Assembly: GCA_021234155.1 (NCBI GenBank)
Contig: JAJEKV010000030.1
Coordinates: 8,489,890-8,553,889, forward strand
DNA length: 64,000 nucleotides
DNA from: Isoetes taiwanensis
Lineage: Eukaryota; Streptophyta; Lycopodiopsida; Isoetales; Isoetaceae
Direction: 5' to 3'
The notes below the pieces were generated by a model that saw only the letters and a list, made by a program, of their open reading frames with translations, was not told the DNA's origin and did not search any database. This document shows positions 1-11,156 of this stretch, in pieces (the stretch's first letter is position 1; each line of letters begins with the position of its first letter). The translations under genes were made by a program, and so were the position numbers.

Positions 1-320
1 TTTTTTTTTTTTTTTTTTTTTTTTTGAAGGACGAAAGCCAAAAAGTTTATTAATCAGAGAAAAAGTACAAAATTTACATGTCTCATCTAACTGTGTAAGC
101 ACACAGAGATGCCACAGGAGCACGAGCCTGGAGCACAATGTACTTACTCCAGAATAGGAGACTAATGATAAGAATCAATTCGAAGATACTGAATCCAGAT
201 TGTGCTGCTTAGCCACCTAAATTTCCAATGCCTTAGACCACTCGGCCAAACCGTCCTAGTACTATTCCGGCCCAAGCACGCTTAACTTCGGAGTTCTGAT
301 GGGATCCGGTGTGGTAGGCA
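1..320 (-). mobile_element. SINE-like retroposon with 5S-like and tRNA-like head, poly-A tail
   Basis: Read on the minus strand, this stretch starts near 320 with a 5S-rRNA-like piece. It runs into a tRNA-Leu/Ser-like A box (minus strand of about 230-250, TGGCCGAGTGGTCTAAGGC), then a roughly 200-bp body, and ends in a pure A run (25 T at 1-25 on the plus strand). A Pol III-type head plus a unique body plus poly-A is the architecture of a SINE. The window edge cuts the tail, so no target-site duplication can be checked. A degenerate B-box-like stretch lies near 173-190. It could also be the 3' end of a LINE carrying a 5S fragment. Confidence 0.5.
254..312 (-). other. 5S rRNA-derived fragment
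   Basis: The minus strand reads GGATCCCATCAGAACTCCG, then AAGTTAAGCGTGCTTGGGC, then an intermediate-element-like GGAATAGTACTAGGA. This matches the central part of plant 5S rRNA (internal A box and intermediate element). The C box expected next (a GGGTGACCTCC-type sequence) is absent and is replaced by a tRNA-like A box. It is a fragment inside a retroposon, not a functional 5S gene: both ends of the 120-nt molecule are missing. Confidence 0.8.
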
Positions 321-698
321 TACATAGGATTTATCCACAACTTTATCACTTATCATGCAACCTTTACTGTAAGATCCTCTCCAAGCACATGATTGTTACA
401 TGAGCATACCACCATGTTACAGTTGCATGGGGTTACATATATTAAAAAAAAGGGGTTTAATAAAAAAGCTAATCATGTAAGCTCACTGATTGTATTGATT
501 AAAGCATTCTTATTTAGACATTGGATTATTTTGAATTGGTTTGGTAGACATTCGAGTCCCATATTTCAAATTCCAAAACTTTAGGCGAACTTGTATTTAA
601 TATTTCAAAATTATAGGCGCCCTCAGTGAAATGGGAGGTGCCCAAAGGCCCCAACATATGTTTTGGGTTATAGGATCGACAGATCCAATGACTAAGGT

Positions 699-904
699 AG
701 CCAAGGGTGCATCTGTATGTATTACATATGCTCTGGGCTATAAGATCGACAGATCCGATGATCGCAGTAGCCAAGGGCGCATCTCATTTCTATTATTGAA
801 AAAGCCAAGGGTGCATCTGTATGTATTACATATGCTCTGGGCTATAAGATCGACAGATCCGATGATCGCAGTAGCCAAGGGCGCATCTCATTTCTATTAT
901 TGAG
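699..904. repeat. 104-bp tandem duplication
   Basis: Two near-identical copies, 699-802 and 803-904, each running from AGCCAAGGGTGCATCTG to TTCTATTATTGA. A more diverged partial copy precedes them at about 669-698. The internal phrase ATCGACAGATCC recurs in each unit. No coding potential is evident; the overlapping short frames simply follow the repeat. Confidence 0.85.
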
Positions 905-1103
905 AATATTGATTTAGGTGATCTCTTACTAAAGGCGATTAAAATTCGTATAGATTTGATTTTTACCATCCATAAAGACAAATAGCTATGAGATCTAATG
1001 TATAACAAATATGCACATAGTAGGTCATTATTGTACATAATAATCCATCCACATAAGTAAGGTTTTTATTATCTTTTTAGCAACATTTAAATGTCATGGT
1101 TCA

Positions 1104-4100
1104 TTAAAAAAGACAATATGCAAAGAGAGAATCACCATAGGTTCCATTAAGGGCTCGTGCCGTGAAAGAAGTATTATAACCCGATCCAATAAAAGCACAA
1201 CCATGTGCTATCGAAAATCCTCCATAAACGGTTGAATTTGTTGTTGAAGTCCATATAATTGATCCAGTTTTCGCATCTAGCGCATAAATATGGCCTAACT
1301 TATCAAATGACCCTGCAAAAATGACTCCATTTGCTATTGTAACAGGTCCAAAAGACGATGCTCCAGTTGGATTGGCAGTAGACCATATAATTTGACCTGT
1401 TGAGGAATTCACAGCCACCCAACCACCAGATGTCGTTATTATAGATGAAGGAACTAATGTAAAATTCTTCTTTTGACTATTAGCTATATTTGTATATATA
1501 ACAGGTCCATCCGTTGCAGAACCCCATGTTGCTCCACCTCCAATCCCCCCAGGCCCTGCTACCTATATGAGGTTATTTAGAAGATTGAAAAAATAGAATA
1601 GAATATAAAACATGCATAGAGTGTCTTACTGTATTCCAAAGCACATCACCAGTATTCCTATCAAGTGCCCATACAACTCCACTCTTTTGTCCAGTCACAA
1701 GGATATCATGAGATTTGGTTCCATTAGGGATGCTTAATAACATTGGTGCCTCGCCAAAGTCGTAGTCAGGTCCAGGGGTAGATGGACAATTTGGAGATGG
1801 ATTTATAAGGCATGTATATGTCCATACATCAAATTCTCCAAGCCTCTTTGACCATTTTATCTCTCCTGTATCAAGATGAAGTGCAAGAATCGACTCTTGA
1901 TGGACACTAGGAGGAAGACATGGATCTGGTGTTATTGGTACAGTTCTATTTGCGTTAGCATCCTCACATGATTGTATTCCAGCTGGTGTTTTATAAAGAT
2001 TTCCAGTAGCTATATATACTAGGCCTCTTTGGGTGTCGATCGATGGGCAACTGCCCCAAACTGCTGCTCCTGAATATCCATTCATTGTCCCATTATTATC
2101 AGGCAACATTAGAGTACGCCAAATTCTTTTGCCAGTTTTTAAATCAATCTTTTGAAAGCTTCCTTGAAAAGTACAACATGTAGCCGACGTATCTAGTACT
2201 TCTTGCAACGATGACACGCCAACATAGAATTCCCTAGAATTTCATTTAAACTTAGACACTTGACTTGATGTACATATAACAAATACCAAAAAATCTAAAG
2301 AAAACAATGAGAAACTTAAATAGAAGGAGAATGTAATCTATCATAATGAAGTAAGAAATATAGTGATGACTAAGCATGATGACTACCATGCACGATGATT
2401 GAAGAAAATAAAAATGCAACTAGGTTCAGCCGATAAATGTTAGCTCAATGTTCACCATATTAATTTATTTAAGGGAAAAACTACAAAATGCCCTTATGTT
2501 TTGCTAAATTTCGCCAGATTCCCCCGAGTTTTTATCATTTCACCAAATGCCCTTGGGTCAACGTACAATGTATTTTGTATTTTTGAAAATTATACCCTTA
2601 AGATTTACGTTAATTCTTCAAATGCCCTTATGTTTCTTTCACTACTACAAAAATAGGTAGAAATGGCACAAAAGTGACATTTATCCTCCGCCTTTTTACC
2701 GGGCATAAACGTCACTTTTGTGCCATTTGGGGAGCACAAACGTCATAAATGGCACAAAAGTGACGTTTATACCCGGTAAAAAGGCGGAGGATAAATGTCA
2801 CTTTTGTGCCATTTCTACCTATTTTTGTAGTAGTGTTTCAAATTCCCAAAATGCCTTTATGTTTCAGTATTGCATGGTCTTTTATGGCTAGTCTCAATTC
2901 TTCAGTAAAGCAAAGGTTGAACCTTGTTGCAGTTCCATAGTTGAACTAATAGATATGGGAAATCCCTATAGGAATTAAGAACCATTTGTAAGTAGAAGAG
3001 ATTTCATTGACAAAACAGAAATTCTTCATATAAGATCCAAAAAATCAAGCATTGCCAGATGAATCGTGGCTTCAAAAGAAAACTAACCTCAAAACTCTAA
3101 GAATGTTCTTTTGTAGAATTGCAGACGAGAACTGCTGCAAAATCGACCTGTTGTTTAGAGCATGGGCAACAAAACGATTCAAGAGGATTCCAGTGGCAGA
3201 GGATTTCGGTTTCAGAGGATTACTGTGGCAGAGCAAATTCGTTGGCAAAAGATTCTTGTGCCTTGCTTTTTGCTTTCAGAAGCAATTTCGTTGAAGCAAT
3301 TTAAATGCCCTGTAGTTCTTGGAGCAATTGGAGCAATTCCGATGCCTTGCAAAACAATTCCGATGACTTGCGACTGGATTTCGGTGCTTATTTCGGTGCT
3401 TAGAAGGGCATTATATTAATATTAAAAACTGAAGGGCATTTTGTAAAAGTTAAAATTCTACAGGAAGATATATGTTGACCAAGGGCATTTGGTGAAATGA
3501 TAAAAACTCAGGGGCATTTGGTGAAATTCAGCAAAACATAAGGGCATTTTGTAGTTTTTCCCTTTAGTTAAGTCATGTGAGTTCTACCAATATAATGTGC
3601 TTGTATAAATAATGTATGATCATGGAAGAGAATAGACTCAAAAAAAAAAAAAAAAAAAAAAGAGAGAGAGAAAGAGAGTCGCTTACCCCATGAACGAGGT
3701 GCCAGACATGGTAATCACAGATCGGGATCTACGATCTAGCTCTTGAGATATCCATTTGAGCTCGCCAGTAAATTGATCGAATGCGACCAAGATTGCAAGC
3801 CCATATATGGCAACATGAGTAGATTTTCAGTCACAACGGGCGTGGCTCGAGATACAACTTGACTATTCCACGAGATAACATGAGTGAGATTTACCTTCCA
3901 AAGCAGAGATCCATCGTGGAATCTAAGGGCATAGAGGAAGCCATTCCAGCTGGGAAAGTAGACACCATGATGGTCGATGGAAGGAGTGGCGGAGATGTCG
4001 AGGCCAGCATAGAATTTCCACTTGAGGGCTAGATTGGGGACAGAAGAAGGGCTAATTTTATGCTCGCAGACTGCGTTTCTTTGATTCTTCAATCCTCCGC

Positions 4101-4209
4101 CATGGTTTGGCCATATATTGCATGCCAAAGAATCTGGACAGGAGCTTGCCCTAGTCAGGCTTGCCACTACAAAAAGCACAATAATCACTACCATCTGACT
4201 CCTCATCAT
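1104..4209 (-). CDS. Secreted PQQ-repeat quinoprotein (polyvinylalcohol dehydrogenase-like), three exons, one frameshift
   Basis: Exons on the minus strand: 4209-3687, 2233-1630 and 1562-1104 (stop TAA at 1104-1106). The junctions have good sites: donor GGG|GTAAGC and acceptor CTAG|GG for intron 1; donor ACA|GTAAGA and acceptor ATAG|GT for intron 2. Joined, they give about 529 codons, the usual size of the plant family annotated as polyvinylalcohol dehydrogenase-like. Residues 1-23 look like a signal peptide (hydrophobic VVIIVLFVVASL). Beta-propeller PQQ-type repeats follow, with family phrases such as WNGFLYAL, GAAVWGSCPSID, DFGEAPMLL, SGVVWALDRNTGDVLW, GPVTIANGVIFAGS and a C-terminal GDSLFAYC. 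Near 3815 the frame breaks by one missing base (ATN-GTT); the family sequence AIYGLAILVAFDQ continues in the next frame up to the donor. This is either a pseudogenising deletion or a base error. Substrate is unknown for plant members; secretion is inferred from the signal peptide. A/AG-rich low-complexity DNA lies just inside intron 1 (3640-3678). Confidence 0.85.
2471..3565. mobile_element. Fold-back (long-TIR) element in intron 1 of the PQQ gene
   Basis: The outer arms, about 2471-2563 and 3475-3565, are inverted copies of each other. Both read AAGGGAAAAACTACAAAATG at the tip, followed by a segment rich in AAATGCCCTT and TTTTTATCATTTCACC. About 900 bp of unrelated DNA, including a CACTA-type MITE, sits between them. 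No transposase frame is visible. I could not define a clean target-site duplication, so superfamily is unassigned. It enlarges intron 1 to about 1.45 kb. Confidence 0.65.
2640..2835. mobile_element. CACTA-like MITE
   Basis: A 196-bp near-perfect palindrome that begins CACTACTACAAAAATAGG and ends CCTATTTTTGTAGTAGTG, flanked on both sides by TTT (2637-2639 and 2836-2838). The terminal CACTA motif and 3-bp duplication are the hallmarks of CACTA (En/Spm) elements. Each arm (about 85 bp) itself holds a smaller inverted repeat (AAATGGCACAAAAGTGAC and its complement), so the RNA would fold into a nested hairpin. It is non-autonomous and is nested inside the fold-back element in intron 1. Confidence 0.85.
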
Positions 4210-4238
4210 TACAGACTTACCTTCTAATCCATGACATG

Positions 4239-4245
4239 TTATATA
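4239..4245 (-). promoter_or_regulatory. Candidate TATA box of the PQQ gene
   Basis: The minus strand reads TATATAA about 30 bp upstream of the ATG at 4209, which would leave a very short 5' UTR. A perfect donor-like AAG|GTAAGT at about 4213-4222 lies between TATA box and ATG; a 5' UTR intron is possible but unproven. Confidence 0.4.
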
Positions 4246-4313
4246 GCTGATACAAATAGTGTCCCTTTCATCTCAAATTCTTTTTTCCCTTTGATCTTGC
4301 CAATCTTTGCGTT

Positions 4314-4551
4314 GAATTTTAATTTCTGCAGCACGTAATTATTGACTTATATGATCATGGGACCTTTTTTTAGTTGTTGACAAATCATATCTGCCTCAAT
4401 GCAAATGAGGAAATTGAAGGAGGGACATCTTTTGAATTTTAATTTCTGCAGCACGTAATTGTTGACTTATATGATCATGGGATCTTTGTTAGTTGTTGAC
4501 TAATCATATCTGCCTCAATGCAAATGAGGAAATTGAAGGAGGGATATCTGA
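4314..4551. repeat. 120-bp tandem duplication upstream of the PQQ gene
   Basis: Two copies, 4314-4433 and 4434-4551, each starting GAATTTTAATTTCTGCAGC and ending with GAAGGAGGGAYATCT. They differ at only a handful of bases. They lie about 100-340 bp upstream of the start codon of the divergently read PQQ gene, where promoter elements would be expected. Confidence 0.85.
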
Positions 4552-5590
4552 TGGCGCTTTAAGAGTTGACCTCAACGATACGGATATATAAAATTGGTGA
4601 AACATAGCATTTTCACGATATATCATACCTTAAAGCCATCACTGCTCATCTATTGATTAGAGATTTATTGAAAAATCCATACTCCTATGCACTTTTTTGC
4701 AATAAAGTCCATTTCACAAGATAAAACATACCTATCCAAATAATACCACCACGACTTCTTAACACCCTTTTGTTCAGTTGGTGGCAACTTACTTGCATTT
4801 TTTTATCTCCAAAGTAGGACTAGTGGCAAGTGGCATAAAAGGGGCCCTCTATGTAGATTAAAATCCATTGTCATAATCAAGGGACCCTCTATGTCCCTCT
4901 ATGTTGATTAAAACCCATTGTCACACTCTCATCCACGCATCATCATTGTTTTCCATGTTAGATTATAGAGTGAAGAGAGGCTTTGATCTTTGTGTGATAT
5001 AATTAATAGCTAATATTTGATTTGCTTTGCTCTAACCTCCATCAATGTTATGGCACACATAAAAGAAGAGTACATTATTGAGTTAAACTTGGATGACTTT
5101 TATGGATGGTGGATTAAACAAGGTTGCAAATTAAATGGGAGTATTGCAGCACTCCCGTTTTCAAGATTCCCTTTAAAAAAACAGCATGCTCTTAAAATTG
5201 GCCCTTTTGGATAAACTTGAGAATTTCAAAAGGTTCAGCCCCCATTTTGACCCCTTGTTAAGTGACAAGTTTGTTTTGTGCAAACTCTTGAAAATGGCAA
5301 AAATGTAGACATGAATACATAATCTCTGAAAGTGAGATATCAAAATCATCAAAATAGAGAAGAAAAAATAATAATTATTTCTTTAAATTTTTTCAATACA
5401 TCAATTTCACACCCTCTAAATTTGGTGCATATTGAACAATATGCTTGTCAGATGTTGCAACTAGATATCTGTCCCAAATTTGCATATTTAGTTGTTCCAT
5501 CAAATATGTTTGACGTTCCATTGGCGGAATAAAAAACAAAAAAATAATCAAGTAAATAAATGAACACTAGGACACATAAAACAAAAAATG
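4552..5590. other. AT-rich intergenic DNA
   Basis: No supported gene. A short imperfect duplication (GGGACCCTCTATG and related phrases) occurs around 4840-4920. The frames at 5017-5214 and 5332-5532 show no domain or codon signal that I can recognise. Confidence 0.6.
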
Positions 5591-5597
5591 TAAAAAT

Positions 5598-5775
5598 AAA
5601 AGTGTATTCTGGAATATACTTTTGCTTTTCTAAAAAAACAAATACACTTTGGATTTTCAGAGAAAGCAAAAGTGTATTATGGAGTACATTTTTGCTTTCC
5701 TGAGAGAGCAAATATGTATTCTGGAATAGATCTTTGCTTTCTAAGAAATCAAACGTGTATTCCGAAACAACATAT
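5598..5775. repeat. Degenerate minisatellite, about 42-70 bp units
   Basis: Four diverged units, each opening with a variant of AAAAGTGTATTCTGGAAT and containing TTTTGCTTTCT, begin near 5599, 5668, 5710 and 5750. An inverted echo of the core (ATTCCAGAATACA) follows at about 5840. Confidence 0.6.
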
Positions 5776-5922
5776 TGCCTATGTGTTAAGGTTTAGAGCT
5801 AGCTTACTTGTGCAATTCCATGGACATTTCTTATCCTATTCCAGAATACAAATCAAAAGCCATATTTTCGAATCACCTGCACCCCACACCTGTTAAAATT
5901 GTCATCTTGCATTACGAAATCC

Positions 5923-5998
5923 TTGAAGAATGGATGGAGACTTAATGTGAACTGAAGAATGGATTGAAGAATGGATGGAGACTTAATGTGAACCTGAG
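5923..5998. repeat. 41-bp tandem repeat
   Basis: TTGAAGAATGGATGGAGAC followed by TTAATGTGAAC occurs twice, starting at 5923 and 5964. It is non-coding and simple in origin. Confidence 0.75.
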
Positions 5999-8007
5999 AT
6001 ATTCAAAAGTTTGTGTCATTGTTGATTTTATTTTCTTCTCTTTGTGCAATGATATACATTATGAAGAAAACATGGTATGTGCGACATTCGATAAAGACAT
6101 GTGGCAGATCTGTATCTTGTATTAAGATGTAAACTATAAAAAGACGAAAAGGAGAAAAAGCAAATCAAAACATACTGATATTTTGTCAAAGTTGCATTCC
6201 ATCTAGGGTTGTACATTGAGTTTTAAGTTTTGCAAACTCATTTTCCATGGATTGGTCACTTTTTCATCTCTAAGTCTGGTCAAAGCACCTTACAAAGATA
6301 CAACTTAACTAGAAACGTGTGCCTGACGATGTCGGGCATATCTAGGGAGCTTATGAATGCAACTACATTAGAATTTATAGATAAAATCATCTCTGAAGAT
6401 GAAATAGGCAGAAAGGCATATTGCACGATTCTAATTAAATAGAAAAAGGAAATGTACATCTACATGAAGGATGAGAAGAAACCTTATTTCAAAATGCAAA
6501 CACACTTATGAAATAATCTTGTAGAAAACATGTATGCCTTTATCACCAAAAGAAACGATCTCTAAAAGCAACAGAGTTTATGAACACAATGAGAAACACT
6601 GATACGTGAGCGGTCGTCTGACATCTATTTGTTATCAAAGTTGTAGGATGCCCAGAAAATCATCAAAGCACAAAACATAACAATTTTAACCATATTTGGG
6701 CAAACATTTGAACCCACTCAATTCAAATTGAAAAACTCAATACATAATTCTTGTCAAGTTGATGTCCAAAGCTTTATATGTCTTCTTAATCATTTATTTT
6801 CTATCCATCAAGTACCTACATAAAACGAACAACTATAAATGAGCACGAATGAGCATAAAAACCAACCCAAACACCTTGAAAGAGGAAAATTAATTTTATT
6901 TTCACATTTGAAAATAAAGGGGGAATGATTATAAGGTTTCCTTACTTTATTGCAGCTTGACATCTTCGGATTTTCTCATTCTCTTTACTTGCTGCAAAAA
7001 CAAACATCTGATTGATTAGCTTTACTTCCACTTACCATCAAATGTGTATTATAAAAGTCTTATTACATTTAAGATGGTTATCCTGCTCCCATGTTGTAGG
7101 AAATGCCTGCAAATTTTGGCAACATTCTCATTGAATATCTCTCAACACTCGCTTCTCAATGCTCGGTAAGAATGGTAATTATTTTTCAGACTATGTGGGC
7201 AATGTCTATGCAACAGCTAGAACATCATCATTCATAAAAACATCTTGGATCTTAGCTTTTGATTCTAAGCAAATAATGAGAAACAATATAAGAATCTTAA
7301 ATAAAAAACATTCATCATCTTCGCAATGATAAACAAGAATACTCGTAAATACAGACAAACAATATATCAAAGAAGGTGCATCTAATGTAGCCCCATAGAG
7401 GAAAGGTGCCAAGATTTAAAATCTTACCAACATACGGAATAAGCAAATGAGTAGCTTGCACCTTAGAACCAATTTTCATGGTCAAGATAAATGGTCGAGA
7501 TCATGCCATGCTTAAAGCCATTTGAATCTTGCAGAATCAGATGCTCATCTTCTCAACTTCAAAGGTAAACTTGCAACCTATAGAAGCATGACACTTGTAA
7601 GCATGTAAAACAAAATATCGCAAAGTTATCAGGAAAAACTTTATATCATTTCCATGCCCAGTGCTTTGACAATATTTCTTCAGCGCAAATTTGTTCATCT
7701 TTTATCTTTGACCTTAAACTTTCATTCTAAGGTTCGATTATCTCTTCGTGAAAGACATTCTCAGGCACATGCAATACATGATTCACTTCGATGGTTGATT
7801 ATTGTACTTGCATAATGCAAACAATCTTCTTTGCCAGTGAAGTTCCCTAGTGAAGTTCCCTCTAATATCCCAAGACATATAATAGATTTAAGTGCAACAT
7901 TACCTCTGATGCAAGCAGAAGGTTATTCATATTAAATTGATCAAAAAGATAGTCCCAATAAAGCCGCCATAAGTTCCCTTCAAAGGCAGAGGCAGAAGAT
8001 GATGCCC
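5999..8007. other. AT-rich intergenic DNA with a dispersed gene-like fragment
   Basis: No gene is supported. About 7385-7420 contains AGCCCCATAGAGGAAAGGTG followed by CCAAGATTT, which recurs almost exactly at about 8879-8915. On the minus strand this reads LGT(F/L)PLWG, so both may be relics of one captured exon or of one dispersed repeat. Confidence 0.4.
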
Positions 8008-8563
8008 TTTCTGATATGGATGTTGCTTTGCATTTTTTCACTGATGTCGTGCATGTGAAGGCTGGTGGAGTTGTCTCCGCTACTAGGGTGGGAGCGGCAA
8101 GACCTGATCGTCCCCGCCATCTTTTGGTTCGGTTTCAAGACCCTCTTAGCCGCTTACACGTTCTTCAGCATGGAAACCATCTCAGAGGGACTAGTTTCTC
8201 AGTACAGGAGGACCTCTCCCCTCTTCAATTGTGTAACCGTAAGGAGGAGCTCTGCAAGGTGAGGGCAGCCCGCCTGCAAAAGAAATGGGCAGTGTACAGG
8301 GGAGGCGCAGCAATTATTCTAGATCAATGGCCTTCCAATCCTTGGATTGGCTATGTCTAGATAATTTTAGAAGCATAAATTTATCACTAGCATTAGCATT
8401 ATCTTCTTTTATTCTTGGTAGCCTTTTAATATTTGGTTATTGTATTTGGTGATGGGGCCTAGTCCCCAGGTTTTACATGGGCTGTTGCCCTTGCACGTGC
8501 CGTCCCATAACCCGTTGGGTTCCCGTGGACGTAAAAATTCTTATCTTATCTTATCTTATCTTC
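8008..8563 (+). mobile_element. L1-type LINE remnant: ORF1p C-terminal domain and TTATC-repeat 3' tail
   Basis: The frame 8016-8360 (114 aa) contains RPRHLLVRFQDPL, then LRGTSFSVQEDLSPL, then RKEELCKVRAARLQKK and AAIIL. This is the pattern of the L1 ORF1p (transposase_22-type) C-terminal nucleic-acid-binding domain: an R-P-hydrophobic strand, a GxxFxVxEDL motif, a basic helix and a final IIL strand. About 200 bp of 3' UTR follows, ending in a pentanucleotide array, (CTTAT)n, at about 8536-8563, as expected for a LINE 3' end. No reverse transcriptase is present, so this is either deletion-derived or an ORF1-only non-autonomous unit. Confidence 0.6.
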
Positions 8564-10540
8564 TTGATGAAGAGCTAACGACAGAAGGCATGGTAATCAA
8601 TCACCCTATAGTTTAATGCATTGCCTGAAAGAAATTGGCAAATCAAATTTTTAAGTTTTAAAGAAACTCAATACACAATCAAATAATGTTAATGGTCTGC
8701 AAAATGGTGGTAATACCTTTCGTTCTCTTTCCAAGACCAATCATCCATATTTACAATAAAATGGATTTGAGAAGGGATTGTCTATTCAATCTCAACTTCC
8801 ATAATGAAAGATCCACTACCCTGCAGCATCATGCCATGTGGGCTATTGTTCAATGCATCCAAAATCTGAACAGCAGTGCAGCCCCATAGAGGAAGGGTGC
8901 CAAGATTTGAAAACTTTTTATAAGAAAATCCCACATTTACTATACATGTTGATACCCTAAATTGAAAAACCAAAAAGACATTGCTGTCAAAATGCAAACC
9001 ATACTTGGGAAATGGCCTCCTCCACAGCAATTTGCTCAGTAATCCAATTTAAGACATTACATAAAACTTTACTATCAGCTCATGCCACAAAATTGTTTCT
9101 GCAACTTTGATAATTATAAGTTTATGCTTTGATAATTATAAGTTCCTGCCTAATAACGTAAAGTCACGTATAACAACTCGTATTAGCAAAAGAAGTACAG
9201 TGTCTGATGCCTCTTTTTTTTCTCTTTTAATGCCTTAGGAACCAACTGTTCATATCAAGTTTCAGATGGTCATTTGGGTCAAGCTTTAACAGATATCAGA
9301 TAGCCATTTGTTTCATATTAAAATTCCAGATGGCATTTCGTACTTAAATCCGATATAGGCTTAAGTTTTTATTTCGTGCCCACGCTCCTTCAGCAAGTGA
9401 TGAAGTAGTACATGACAACAATACATCCTTTTCAGATAGTGTTCAAGACCTGAGGAATCTATACCTATCACAAATTGTCTTTATTTTTGCATGCTGATGA
9501 TAGGAGACTATTGAACATTTTTTGACAGCTTGATCCACCTCCTTAACAATTAACTTAATATTAAATACGGAAGATGTGTCGTACTGCCCAGCAAAAGTTT
9601 AGCATCTCATGTTTCATATTAGATAGTTTTTCCTAAATCTATGATGGGCAGTAACATGAATATCCTTGCATGAATACATAATCCAAACAATATATGTTGA
9701 GAATGCATCTTCTCAGCACTCTAGTTCTAGGTTATAAAATGTATATGGGTACATCTAGAACAGACGCAAAATGTACATGTTTACACTGGTGGAAGGTGTA
9801 CCAGAATTAAACTGTGCAAATAAAACATACCAGGGCAAAAGATATACATGATCTCTTCCCATATTGCATAGGTTAAAGTCATGCATGATCTATCATGAAA
9901 GAGAACATACAGAGGGAGAGGCTAGAGGAGGAAAGGGAGAGGCTTGACAGTGCTATCAAGGCCACTCGTGCATTGACAATAGACAGTCATTATACTGGAC
10001 TGCCCAGCAGTGTCATGATTTTTCAAACTTTGTTATAAGTTCTACTATGGTTTCTACCTTCATATCTATAGCAACAAATATTCTAAATCAAGTAACTCAC
10101 TCTATTGACAGAGCATCAAGGTTATGAGTTCATTACTCTGAGGAAACAGACATGCAGGAGTAGCATTCTTGGCTTGAAGCAGATTTAGGTGCCATATTGA
10201 TTCTGAACTAGATCAAGTTGGAAAGAAAGAGGAAACCAGACTGAGCAATTCTGAACGAGATTAAGCCAGAAAGAGAAGGGAAATTTGTAACAAGTAAACA
10301 TATTCTGACTTTCCTTTTTTGTAATCTACCTTCTTGTAGACCGTTAGACAGAACATTGCCAGGGTTCTAGCCATTGTATGTTATTCTTGCCTATAATTAT
10401 TTTGATTATTCTCTCTGTAGCAGAAGCATCATGATTACGTCAAAGGGCTTTTTCATTGACATTGTCAAGTTTTTGTTGCATACATTCTTATCTCTTTTCT
10501 GCACAATTTCATTCATCTGGCCATTTGCTTATGTTTTTTA
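8564..10540. other. AT-rich intergenic DNA with an exon-like relic
   Basis: On the minus strand, 8782-8930 encodes SNLGTLPLWGCTAVQ, then ILDALNNSPHGMMLQGSG, then SFIMEVEIE and a stop. It looks gene-like but I cannot name it, and part of it recurs at about 7390. The rest (to 10540) shows no gene, RNA or transposon that I can recognise. Confidence 0.35.
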
Positions 10541-10773
10541 ATGGCTCCAAAGGAAAGCTCAAAAAAGAGAGGGGAAAGCTCATAAAGGAGACGTGAAGGC
10601 ATTAATGAAGATGATTCTACGGAGGTCACAAGAATGCTTGGAGGAATGGATCGAGACGAGCTGCTTAAATTCAAGGCGCGGCTTGATAAGCAGCTTGCGC
10701 ATATTGGTACTCCGTCACATACCTCCAATGGAAGGCGAGGCTCGAGCTCGTCTAAAAACCAGGGAAGATCAAG
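10541..10773 (+). pseudogene. Gene-like first exon fragment, unrecognised, one nonsense codon
   Basis: An ATG at 10541 opens a frame reading MAPKESSKKRGESS, then a TAA (10583-10585), then RRREGINEDDSTEV, TRMLGGMDRDELLKFKARL and DKQLAHIGTPSH, ending in a Ser/Arg-rich stretch before AAG|GTATGC, a plausible donor at 10774. The hydrophilic, nuclear-like composition and the sharp change to AT-rich DNA after the donor suggest a real exon of a host or transposon gene. I do not recognise the family. The nonsense codon and lack of downstream exons make it a relic here. Confidence 0.35.
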
Positions 10774-11156
10774 GTATGCATATATGCTCTTCTATTCTTC
10801 TAATTATTATATTGTGTACTTTTATAGTTATTGTTGTTCAAGAAAAAGTTGTCTAGCTGTTGTTGTTAGATTGTAGCCATGGGTGCCATAGTAGTTGGTG
10901 TGCTTGCTTGTGCTTAAATAGATTACTTATGCTTGTGCTTGCTTGTTATTTAGTAGGATGGTTCTTTTGAGGAAAACTTGCACATAGACTAGAGGCTGAT
11001 AATTTACTGGTCAATGGGTATGAATGAAAAATTATAGCTGGTTTGTGTACATTGCATTTGAAGTTGCTAGATATCTCAATATAGCTTGCTAGGATTTGTT
11101 GGTTCCTAGAAGGATGTATACTTTATAGCTTTTAAGCAAGTGGTTGAAATGTGCAT
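10774..11156. other. AT-rich intron-like or intergenic spacer
   Basis: No coding or repeat signal apart from the spacer between the exon-like fragment and the 3' tail of LINE A copy 1. Confidence 0.4.

Noticed and set aside
254-312. A functional 5S rRNA gene
   Set aside because: Only the central half of 5S is present, the C box is missing and the fragment is embedded in a retroposon.
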